NCBI GenBank assembly: GCA_024036415.1 | Contig: JAMWET010001356.1 | Location: 27,501 to 91,500 of the forward strand | Source: Prochilodus magdalenae | Taxonomy: Eukaryota; Chordata; Actinopteri; Characiformes; Prochilodontidae | Length of the DNA: 64,000 bases | Direction of reading: 5' to 3' | Shown: one piece after another, positions 12,129 to 62,395 of the stretch | Position numbering within the stretch: the first letter of the stretch is position 1 | Layout: each line of letters starts with the position of its first letter | The notes under the pieces: generated by a model | The model's input: the letters and a program-made list of their open reading frames with translations, nothing else | The model's database searches: none | What the model was told of the DNA's origin: nothing | Translations under genes and position numbers: made by a program

Positions 12129-12178
12129 TATACCTATTTAGCCTATAGCAATATTGCCCTGGCCATTCATGCTTGAGT
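12129..12178. repeat. Local duplication, copy 1 (right part, after the Tc1 insertion)
   Basis: TATACCTATTTAGCCTATAG and GCCCTGGCCATTCATGCT continue the duplicated segment and match 14589-14638. Confidence 0.85.
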
Positions 12179-12263
12179 TTTAGCCTGGACTGTTTTTTTT
12201 TTTTTTATGAGACCCAGTACAGAGTAGTCAATTGGAACAGAGCACATTCACATACAGTACTGT

Positions 12264-12266
12264 ACA

Positions 12267-12305
<39 letters not shown>
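12264..12305. repeat. (TA)n microsatellite
   Basis: Alternating TA with one CA interruption. Confidence 0.9.
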
Positions 12306-12479
12306 CTCATCACTGTGCATGTTAAAGCTGTATCATGCAGAGAAGATCCGCAAATACCTTCATCTTCTCTAGGCCAAAGCTCATTTTAAAAAAGAAAAAT
12401 GAAATCTGTTTTTTGATCAGATGAATTAAAATGTAGAAATATTTTTGCAAACCCTAGATGTCTTGAACTGTGGACTTGT

Positions 12480-12935
12480 GAACCATTCAGCTTGTTTTTA
12501 GGGCACGGAACCTGCATCTCTGATGATATGGGGCTGCTTTAGTGCCTATGGTGTGGGCAGCTTACACATCTGGAAAAGCACTATCTAAGGTGAACAGTAT
12601 ATAGAGGTTTTAGAATAGCATGTGATCCCATCTAGGCAACCTCCTTTAGGGAAAGCCTTGAATAATTCAGCAATACAAGGCTAAACCACATACTGCATCC
12701 ATCATAACAGCATGAGTTTAGAGAAGAAGAATCTAGGCGCTGAACCAACCTGCCTGAAGTCCGGATCTTTACCAATAGAAAACATTTGGCGCATCATTAA
12801 ATGCAACAGAAAAGATGGTTCCTTTTTAAGATGCTTTGCTGCCATCAGGTTATAAATGAGTTAATACATTTTCATTAAATGGTATACTGTGTTACTTTAA
12901 ACATTTCATATGTGATCTATGCTCTTTTGTGAATA
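12480..12935 (+). mobile_element. Heavily decayed Tc1-like transposase relic
   Basis: Conceptual translation with stops and frameshifts still shows SLMIWGCFSAYGVGSLHIWK near 12515-12580 and LPIENIWRIIK near 12770-12805. The layout resembles the transposase of the 18589-20183 element in plus orientation. It is older than the other copies by its degree of decay. Confidence 0.7.
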
Positions 12936-12989
12936 AAATATTTGTTTACATTTACATTATAAATATGTAATTTACATTACAAATACAAA

Positions 12990-14001
12990 CTGACATGACC
13001 CTGTGTGAAAAAGTGTTTGCCCCCATAAACCTAATAACTGGTTGGGCCCCCTTAGCAGTAACAACTGCAATTAAGCGTTTGAGGTAACTTGCAGTGAGTC
13101 TTTCACAACGCTGGAGGAATTTTGGCCCACTTATTTTTGAAGAATTGTTGTACTTCAGCCACTTTGGAGGGCTTTCAAGCATGATCCGCCTTTTTAAGGC
13201 CATGCCACAGCATCTTAAGGAAAACTTTGACTAGGCCACTCCAAAATCTTCACTTTGTTTTTCTTCAGCCATTCTAAGGTGGAATTGCTGGTGTGTTTAA
13301 TCATTGTCCTGCTGCAGAACCCAAGTTCGTTCGAACAGATGCCGGACTTCTTTCTTCAGGAGCTTTTGGTAGACAGCGGAATTCATGGTTCCATATATCA
13401 CAGCAAGTCTTCCAGGTACTGAAGCAGCAAAACAGCCCCAGAACATCATGTAAAGTTTAACCTTCCAAAAAGTTTTTTTTGAGTATTTTGTCAAACGTCT
13501 TGGGGATCATCAAGATGTTTTCTGGCAAAATTGAGACAAGCCTTAATGTTCTTTTTGCTCAGCAGTGGTTTTCGTCTTGGCACTCTGCCATGCAGGCGAT
13601 TTTTGCCCAGTCTCTTCCTTATGGTGGAGTCATGAACACTGACCTTAACCGAGGCCTGCAGTTCTTTGGATGTTGTTGTGGGCTCTTTTGTGATGCTCTT
13701 GGGGTAATGGTCGGCCGGCCACTCCTGCAAAGGTTCACCACTCTTCCATGTTTTCCAAATTGATAGATCTCATTTACATTGTTTCTCATTTGTTCCGGAA
13801 TTTCTTTGGATCTTGGCACGATGTAACGCCTTTGAGTATCTTTTGGTCTACTTTGCTTTGTCATGCAGGTCCTATTTAAGTGGTTTCATGATTGAGAACT
13901 GGTGTGGCAGTAATCAGGCCTGGGTGTGGCTAGAGAAATTGAACTCAAGTGTGATAAACCACAGTTATGTTTTAACTTTTTCACACAGGGTCATGCAGGT
14001 T
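12990..14001 (-). mobile_element. Tc1-like element (CATGACCCTGTGTGAAAAAG ends), about 1.0 kb, decayed
   Basis: Both ends carry CATGACCCTGTGTGAAAAAG in inverted orientation. The minus strand reads a fragmented transposase in several frames: a helix-turn-helix part with SKEIPEQMRNNVNEIYQFGK (about 13864-13745), TTTSKELQASVKVSVHDSTI (about 13680-13610), MMFWGCFAASVPGRLAVIYG (about 13450-13385) and VLQQDND (about 13315-13295). The segment between first and second catalytic regions is deleted. This family is distinct from elements A/B and C. Confidence 0.85.
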
Positions 14002-14133
14002 TAGCCATTTTCTCCCTTAGTAATTAAAACCTTAATTTAAAAACTGCATTATGTGTTTACTTGAGTTGTCTTTGACTGATATTTAAATTTGTTTGATTAT
14101 TTGAAACATTTAAGAATCACAAACATGCAATAT

Positions 14134-14137
<4 letters not shown>

Positions 14138-14215
<78 letters not shown>
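14138..14215. repeat. (TA)n microsatellite
   Basis: About 39 uninterrupted TA units. Confidence 0.95.
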
Positions 14216-14217
<2 letters not shown>

Positions 14218-14244
14218 CTTAAACTGCCCTACAAACAAATCACA

Positions 14245-14638
14245 TTCCATATCTCAGAAACCCCCAAAAATTCTCAAATTTTAAAAAATTATTTTTTCCT
14301 GTGGTTACAATGAAGAAAACATGCTACAGTTTCACTTATTAGTGAAAAGAATTTCAGACAGTTTGGTGTAATGAGTTCAAGATTTAATGCAGAATTCTCC
14401 TTAATTGATTATAAAGAAAATAAAACTGAGCACTCTTTACAGAATAGGGTTATAAAATGTCCATATAAAAAGGGATCTGTACATTAAACTTCAGTATGTT
14501 AACTGTGTTTCAAACGTACTGTTCAGTTCTAAGCAGAATTTCCCATTTTTAATTGTTTTTGTGATGTCACAAAAAATGTACATGCATATACACCTATTCA
14601 GCCTATAGCAGTTTAGCCCTGGCCATTCATGCTCGAGT
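14245..14638. repeat. Local duplication, copy 2 (with empty Tc1 site)
   Basis: Matches 10454-10798 plus 12129-12178 but lacks the Tc1 element. The junction reads CATGCATATACACCTATTCA around 14581-14600. It also has a short insertion (GTCCATATAA) relative to copy 1. Confidence 0.85.
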
Positions 14639-14689
14639 ACAGCTCAACAAAAAGATGTGTAGCTGTCAAAAAGCCCTCAAGGAGAAAAG

Positions 14690-15195
14690 GACATGGATAC
14701 AAAGAAGCTGCTGGTGTTCTCAGAACAGAGGACTAAGCAACCCAGGGTCCAGACCTCAGCATCACTAAATGTGATTTCACGATTACCTGGATGGAGAGGC
14801 AGAAAATGCTCAACCGATTTCTTTGCGAAATGGAAAGTGGAAAGAAACTTTGTCAATGTATTTGACATTATGAGATGTGAATGATTAAAGTTTCATGCTT
14901 GGCCGCACATGTGAGGTAAGCAAGGACGGGCTTATTGCTGTACCTGACTCAACTAACAGCCACGATTGCTGACATTCAGAAAGCAGTGATCCCCTCCATG
15001 AGTTATCCTGTTAGTTTCTGCACCATTGGTAGACAGCTGCCTGGACCACTTTCGTGCAGACCATTACAACTGCCAGTAACTCCATGTCAACGTCGCCAGA
15101 GACTGCTATGGTGTCATGCCACACTGTCACGGAATGACTCAGAATGACAGCTGGTCGTCTTCAGTGGCAAGTCCAGGTTTTTTTGGTAGACACAA
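14690..15195 (+). mobile_element. Decayed Tc1-like transposase relic
   Basis: Near 15085-15185 the plus strand reads RRQRLLWCHATLSRNDSE followed after a stop by QLVVFSGKSRFFW, the degraded equivalent of the RRLRW....W..V.FSDESRF block of Tc1-like transposases. Upstream pieces (for example VPDSTNSHDC near 14940) look like the N-terminal part. A related sequence recurs at 37982-38071. Confidence 0.6.
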
Positions 15196-15383
15196 AAAAC
15201 AAGTCCATGTTTTCCATTCCTCATTTATTGTCTCTGGTAACCTTTATCTTCCTTCCGAATAGTATTAAAGTCTGACACTTCCTTCTTGGTACAACTGTTC
15301 TTTTGATGATGAGATTTGAGAGCGGTCAATGGAAATGCTGGATTAATAGTGGAAATTTGAAATTTAATGAATTAGTCCTTAAA

Positions 15384-16957
15384 CAGTGAGGAAAATAAGT
15401 ATTTGAACACCCTGCGACTTTGCAAGTTCTCCCACTTAGAAATCATGGAGGGGTCTGAAATTTTAATCTTAGGTGCATGTCCACTGTAAGAGACATAATC
15501 TAAAAATAAAAATCTGGAAATCACAATGTATGATTTTTTATTTATTTATTTGTGTGTTACTGCTGCAAATAAGTATTTGAACACCTGTCAATGTTAATAT
15601 TTGGTACAGTAGTCTTTGTTTGCAATTACAGAGGTCAAATGCTTCCCATAGTTTTTCCACCAGGTGTGCACACACTGCAGCAGGGATTTTGGCCCATTCC
15701 TCCACACAGATCTTCTCCAGATCAGCCAGGTTTCTGGGCTGTCACTGAGAAACACGGAGTTTGAGCTCCCTCCAAAGATTTTCTATAGGGTTTAGGTCTG
15801 GAGACTGGCTAGGCCACTCCAGAACCTTGATATGCTTCTTACGGAGCCACTCCTTGGTTATCCTGGCTGTGTGCTTTGGGTCATTGTCATGTTGGAAGAC
15901 CCAGCCACGACCCATCTTCAATGCTCTAACTGAGGGAAGGAGGTTGTTCCCCAAAATCTCGCAATACATGGCCCCGGTCATCCTCTCCTTAATACAGTGC
16001 AGTCGTCCTGTCCCATGTGCAGAAAAACACCCCCAAAGCATGATGCTTCCACCCCCATGCTTCACAGTAGGGATGGTGTTTTTGGGATGGTACTCATCAT
16101 TCTTCCTCCTCCAAACACGGGAGTGGAATTAAGACCATCTGACCACAGAACTTTCTCCCATGACTCCTCTGGATCATCCAAATGGTCATGGGCAAACTTA
16201 AGACGGGCCTGGACGTGTGCTGATTTAAGCAGGGGAACCTTCCGTGCCATGCATGACTTTAAACTATGAGGTCTTAGTGTATTACCCACAGTAACCTTGG
16301 AAACAGTGGTGCCAGCTCTCTTCAGGCCATTGACCAGCTCCTCCCGTGTAGTTCTGGGCTGATTCCTCACCTTTCTTAGGATCATTGTTACCCCACTAGG
16401 TGAGATCTTGCGTGGAGCCCCAGTCCGAGGGAGATTGACGGTCATGTTTAGCTTCTTCCATTTCAAATAATTGCTCCAACAGTTGATCTTTTTTCACCAA
16501 GATTCTTGGCAATTGCCCCGTAGCCCTTTCCAGCCTTGTGGAGGTCAACAATTTTGTCTCTGAAGTCTTTGGACAGCTCTTTTGTCTTAGCCATGTTAGT
16601 AGTTGGAGTCTTACTGATTGTGTGGGGTGGACAGGTGTCTCTCAGCTAATGACCTCAAACAGGTGCTTCTAATTTAGAATAATAAGTGGAGTGGAGGGTG
16701 AGTTTTTAGAGGCGGACTAACAGGTCTTTGAGGACCAGAATTTTTGCTGATTGGCAGGTGTTCAAATACTTATTTGCAGCAGTAACACACGAATAAATTA
16801 TTAAAAAATCATACATAGGTGCATGTCCACTGTGAGAGACATAATCTAAAAACAAAATCTGGAAATCACTAAGATGAAAATTTCAGACCCCTCCATGATT
16901 TCTAAGTGGGAGAACTTGCAAAGTCGCAGGGTGTTCAAATACTTATTTTCCTCACTG
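15384..16957 (-). mobile_element. Tc1-like element B, 1574 bp, near full length
   Basis: Same family as element A, with long inverted repeats starting CAGTGAGGAAAATAAGTATT at both ends and TA immediately right (16958-16959). It is in opposite orientation to element A about 3 kb away. The length is normal for a full Tc1-like element. Confidence 0.92.
15594..16594 (-). pseudogene. Tc1 transposase, frameshifted (element B)
   Basis: On the minus strand the start [15 protein letters not shown] lies at 16594 and the stop TAA at 15594-15596, the normal extent of about 1 kb, but the length is not a multiple of three. Recognisable parts are the helix-turn-helix and [15 protein letters not shown]-like motif, [56 protein letters not shown] and [20 protein letters not shown]. 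Frame changes occur near 16460-16500, near the first catalytic Asp (about 16060-16130) and near 15740. The second Asp and the Glu are kept. Confidence 0.88.
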
Positions 16958-17863
16958 TATAGTCATTCAGGTACAGTGAAAAGGCCCATCCTTGCTTATG
17001 TCACATGCATGGCCGGATGTGAAACTGATTATTCAAAGGGCTCAAATCTCACTCAGATTGCTAAAAGGACTTAATCACATCTAGGAGAATCACCTAAGAT
17101 GATAAGATCACATTTAAAACATTTCTTACCTCCAATACCAGCCAGCTGTCACAATAAATCTTCGGTGTATTTCAGGATTATGTGGGTTCTATGCTGAAAT
17201 TTTGAGGAGAGAGTTCCGACCTTACTCTGGAATACGTATAATATCAGGAGGGCATATAAAATTCTGGAGTGTGTATCATGTAGAGTTGTGTTATTGGATT
17301 AATTAGGCTGTTGTAGAGTCTCACTCCTGCTACCCCTGAATGGTCTTCCAAACTGGTCAGGGAAACTGTAGTTCACTCTAGTATGAAACTCCAAATGTCA
17401 AAAGGGTCTACCTGCATGTACTACAGAACACACTGTCTGAACTAAGTGGCTAAGCAAAACGCTGATCTGTCCTACTTTCAGTCGGCAGGTTATGAGGAAA
17501 GAAGCTTCTTCTAAATACTAAGATGAGGCAATAACCTTGAGAATAAAGAGTCCTTCACAGAAGGGAGAATAACTAACACTCGACTCCCAACTCTGCAAAT
17601 GTACAATTTCACACTGTCCTAAAGGGACACAGTACATCTGTAAATGATTTCTTTAAAGATGGAACATCAACCACTAAATAATAACTTGAATCTAAACTAT
17701 TCTCTAAATTTTTATCATTCCTTATTTTGAGAGTTGAAAAAAAAGAAAGAAAGAAAAATGAAAATATTCCACAGGATCATCATGTTGTGACTGTTCAGTA
17801 GTCTTCAGAAGCACTTGCCCCATAGAGTAATTTTCCACTGAGGTGGTTTGCTTTCCTTGTGCC
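16958..17863. other. Spacer and MYLK3 3' UTR side
   Basis: No coding exon is seen. The part next to 17863 should be MYLK3 3' UTR (minus strand); I did not find a convincing nearby AATAAA on that strand, so the transcript end is undefined. Confidence 0.5.
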
Positions 17864-57997
<40,134 letters not shown>

Positions 57998-58299
57998 GGC
58001 TGGACGCAAGGAGCAGTCAGGATTTCAGCACAGGAGCAAAACAACAGGGTAAAGGTGGAAACTCCGCTAATCCTTCCGTTCAAAATGAACAAGCGGAACA
58101 GCTATTTTGGTCCCTCCAATATCATTCCACTTTGGGCTCCTATGTGGTGTTGTCCCCTCCCAACTAAACAAGCAGCTCAACGGGACTGTTGTTAGTATGT
58201 GCCAGAGACATGACACCACTTAAATAAACACCCCTCCATTCTGGTATGTTATCTTGCCACTTCTATTTTTCCTCCTACCCCCTTCTCCTGGCTCTCTCT

Positions 58300-58440
58300 G
58301 CGGAGCTCACCATGACCCAGGACTTTTATATGGGCTGGAGGGTCCTGCCAAAGTTCCAGCAGTCCCTTGACGTCACCAAAACATTTAAATTCACCTTGAC
58401 AGATGCTGTTGACAAGTAGCCATGCAAGGAATGACCTTTC
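58300..58440 (-). promoter_or_regulatory. Probable MYLK3 promoter: TATA box, CRE and M-CAT motifs
   Basis: On the minus strand, TATAAAAG lies at about 58323-58330, about 330 bases upstream of the ATG. Upstream of it are a perfect TGACGTCA (58368-58375) and CATTCCT (58427-58433), the M-CAT motif bound by TEAD factors in muscle genes. The expected start of transcription is near 58295. Motif presence is direct; muscle-specific use is inferred from the gene's known cardiac expression. Confidence 0.55.
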
Positions 58441-60089
58441 CAAAGGGCCAGCAAAATGCCAGAGACAAGGAAATCACAGGCTGTGAAAAAGTCGGGTCAA
58501 CATAAAATTTTGTATCAACTTTCTCAATTTTTTTCAACTCAGTTTAGTCAAAAGTTTGTATGACATACATTTAGTATGGCAGTGAAGTTACAAAGTATTA
58601 TTTAAATTGAGCTTAAAGGTTTTCATTACAAACACTCATATGCAAAAGATTTCAGTTATTTTGGGGGCTAAAAACAGAAATTAGGCCCCTGGATTGTCTT
58701 TATCTTGGTGGGTAGAATAATCTTAAATGTGGTCAACATATCTAATCCTTCCCATTTTAAGACTATAGGAGGAATTACTTTTGCCAAGTTAATACTAAAC
58801 TTTCTAGTTTTACTAAATTGAAATTTAAAAGTGATTGTATGAGATGAATTTTCAAACTATAACAAGAAATAATTCCCTCCCCACTCTTTTTGCATTTGTC
58901 CGGCGGATTTAGTTCACATTATTTAATTTTTCTCTCAGCAGCTACAAAATGCACAGACGTCCTGTCTGTAACACAGATAATCACTGAACTGCCTTGTTCA
59001 TAGGAATGTTCAATAAGTTGTGTTTTTATGTAATATGTTACAACATGGAATAGTTCATTAGAAGCATGACCAGTGGACAGGGCTGCATTGAAATTACTAA
59101 AATTAATTACTGCAACTTGCACATATCAGCTACTTTTAAGAATAAGATATATAACATACACATTTCTTTCATCTGGGCCTGTGGGTGGTAATTTGCTAAT
59201 CAAAAGAACCACTGACTCAGATAAGATGAAAAAGTTTGCTTTGCTAACACCGTAGTGTTGCTTTTGTCAACTTTGATGTCAATATAGCACCTTTTAGGTA
59301 ACATAATGTTTCTGCCATTGTGTTGTCATGACAGTTTATTGGGTGAAACAGCATACAGCATGTTACAACAAGTGAATTTGTAGTTTACTGCAAACCATGA
59401 TGATGTAACAACTTAACACCTTATGAATGTAAAAATATCAAAGAAAAAGTTTAGTTTTATTAAAGGAAGCAGTGTGCAAACTCTATTATCGCAACATACT
59501 CAAAACCCCCATACCCAACATTCCTGTCGCTTAAAACGGCAGTAGGTTTTCTGCTGTCTCAGTGTCTGACCTAATTTTAGTTAGCATCTTTACATGTTGT
59601 CTTTTTTTGACACCATCTTCACATTTTGTCTTTTTCCCTTCCTTTACTTTTTTCTAGTGTTTTTATGTTAAATAATAAGGAAGATACTCAATTTGTTATG
59701 ATTTGGGTTCTCAAACATCTCACAATACAAAGGAGTTATCCAGCACCATGTTCTGTTTTTTTTTTTTTTTTGCTAATCATCAGGCAGTTCTACCTAGCAT
59801 GCTCATATTATTAGCACAGCATAGTGCCTCAGACATTTTATTATTCACTTCAGACTCTGTTTATCTATCACTACTTCCACCCAATAAGCTGATTTAAACT
59901 ATTAAGACATTCTAATTATTCTATAATGCTGAAAACATTTTATGATATAGATGTTTACCAGCCTATTGTTTCCATTTTGAAGTTCCACCTTAAAAGGTGC
60001 TGTGATTACATTCTGGCCCCTGATGCATTATAATAACTGCTGCTCTACTGAAGATCAAGCAGAATGAGTATTTTTGAAGATTTGTGCTT
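58441..60089. other. Intergenic DNA upstream of MYLK3
   Basis: AT-rich sequence, with a poly-T run at 59757-59771. No exon or recognised element. Confidence 0.5.
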
Positions 60090-60430
60090 ATCGACTCATC
60101 CCCACTCTGGAGAGCTACCAATAAATATGGATTATAGTAGAACTTATCAACAAGGATTCTTCTTCTGTCCATGTCTTCCAGTGTTTACGTCTACAGTGCC
60201 ACAAAATTCAAGCTGTTGTTTCAATATACAACCATCAAGCATAAAAGCCACTCTCTACAGTCAGTGTGTGGTTTGTATGTTTTGAGCTACTGTAGAAACA
60301 TAGTACATAGTTAGCCTCTTTTAGAAGACCTTACGCTCTATGTAGACATATAATGGCTCATTCTAAGCTAACAAAAACATAAAGATTTAAAGTTACAGGA
60401 AATAATACACTAATGGAAACATAGGTTGTG
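60090..60430. repeat. Teleost interspersed repeat, copy 2
   Basis: GAAGATTTGTG, GTCTTCCAGTG, AAGCCACTCTCTACAGTCAG then TGTGTGGTTTGT, GAGCTACTGTAGAAACAT and CTATGTAGACATATAATGGC follow the order of a very common teleost repeat; related to 31240-31540. Confidence 0.65.
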
Positions 60431-62040
60431 TTGGGTACGTATTATATATAACATAGGTATATGTATTATACACAATGTCTATTAATAGATCCTATTAATA
60501 GAGTCTTCTTGACCTCTATCCTAGTGAATGCACACTAGGCTGAAATATGCACATTACTGAAATAAGAGTTTTTAGAGTCTGTATGTAGGTGTCATATACC
60601 CTACAGTAACCAGGTTCTCTTCATTTTTTTGATGAACAGTGTACAGTAAGCAGAAGCAAGGATGTTCTCTGTCACCTTTATTTTGGACCAGTGGTTTCTG
60701 CTTTGTTGATCACCTAATTCAGATCAGTGTTTTGGGCTCCGAGGACAGAAGGTGACTTGACTTTGGCTTGACACGTTCAGTAAAAATAAACCTCTGCAGA
60801 CACTGGCATGAAGATGAATAGCATGCTGGAATCTCAGACGTGTTCCCTCTCCCAATGAGGAATTCAGTCATGCTATCTATTGGCAGGAAAAGTGGCCTTG
60901 AATGAAATACATTGCAAGGAACAATTACCTTGCACAAACATCAAACTGTTTAGTTTGAGATTTACAACTTTATGGACACTCATTGTATCACAGCAGCATT
61001 TTCCTGTCTTGCATTACTGCAGTTCGTAAGTAACTGGACAGGGCCTTATATTTTCTTGTATTGGCTATGTACTGGATTTTACAATAATGAAACAATGACT
61101 AGTAAAAGTGGCACATGTCCGCTTGACAGCATCTACATCTACACCAGTGCATATAAATGTCAATTTAATGATTTTAAGATGTAAATGTACAGGGTGGGCT
61201 TTAAATTTATAAATATAAAGGTTATATTTATATTATATTTCTCTCACCTCTTTATATCTAAAACTGTTATAGTATTTTGACATGAATCTTTATTTATTCA
61301 CCACAGGGGATTACAGGCTTCTCAAGAAGCCCTGACATTAACAACATGTTTACAGTTTGAATTTCTTTGGCCAGTCACTAGCCTGCATACTGGAACAAAC
61401 ATTCTTAGGGATGCTGATAAGGCTGACTATTAAGGTACTGAAATAGTATACAATCCCTTGGGGCTTGCAGGTCTAGCCACAATACCTTGTGCCACAGGAC
61501 AACATGCGCAGGATTATGCAGTTAACTAGTTCAGTATGAGCGGGACAACATATACATGTAAAATATTTTAACAAATATTCTATATTAATCATAATAGTAA
61601 TTTTGGAATAATTATCAAGGATATTAACATGAGGGGGAAACGGTAATTAATAAGAAAGTAATACACTCGTGACGCCTTTAGACAGTCAGTTTGCTTTAGG
61701 TGTGGATAGTACTGTAACGAATGACCAATACTCCAAAATTAAACTCAAGGTAAGTCTGACATGCAGCATTTCAGAAGAATAGAGTATGACTGCACAAGGC
61801 AGTGGATCAAAATGTTTACATTGCTGCTGAGAGTGGCACAAACACTGCAGATTTTGGTATTCTAGCGAGTGTGAGATGAGAAAAGTCTTTGTTTTGGAGT
61901 AAGTTGTGGATGTAGATCTGTAGATCTGTGTTTGGTGTCTTTTGCTATTTTCTCTTAAGCTGAAAACCAAAGATATGTTAGTGTAAGTAAAGCATGCCAT
62001 AGTAAAGCTAAAAATACAATATATATTCAGTGACTACATC
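60431..62040. other. Intergenic DNA, no recognised gene
   Basis: AT-rich, with no conserved coding sequence recognised on either strand. Confidence 0.5.
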
Positions 62041-62395
62041 AACTTTTGGTAGCTTGTTGTCACCCTTCTGGGTTACCCTGGCTCTGCCACTCTTCCTGTG
62101 TTTTCTCGACTCGGTTCTGACCCCTTTCTTTACTGATCTCTTCCTATTCCCTGTTGGCTTCATAGTTCTGATCTACTCTGTGGCTTTCGACCTCCTTTTA
62201 CTCCTCTGACCACTCTCCTTGTTTTCCCATTCAACTTTGGTTGCCTCACTGAATACCTACCCTGGTTTTGACCCTAGCCTTTCCCTTGACTCTGATCTTG
62301 CTTTCTCGCTTCATGTTTGGTCATGTTTTGGTGCTGTGTTCAACTGCCCAATTGTTTAATAAAGCTCATCTGACTTTTAGCTCTGCGCACGTCTG
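62041..62395 (+). mobile_element. LTR-like repeat, same family as 48478-48999
   Basis: Pyrimidine-rich (TGGCTCTGCCACTCTTCCTG, CGACTCGGTTCTGACC, TTTGACCCTAGCC) ending with TTTAATAAAGCTCATCTGAC and TTTTAGCTCTGCGCACG. The end matches the minus-strand copy near 48478-48515. Confidence 0.5.

Noticed and set aside
58249..58443. 64-codon minus-strand frame upstream of MYLK3 exon 1
   Set aside because: It spans the TATA, CRE and M-CAT motifs, lies mostly upstream of the expected start of transcription, and shows no homology.
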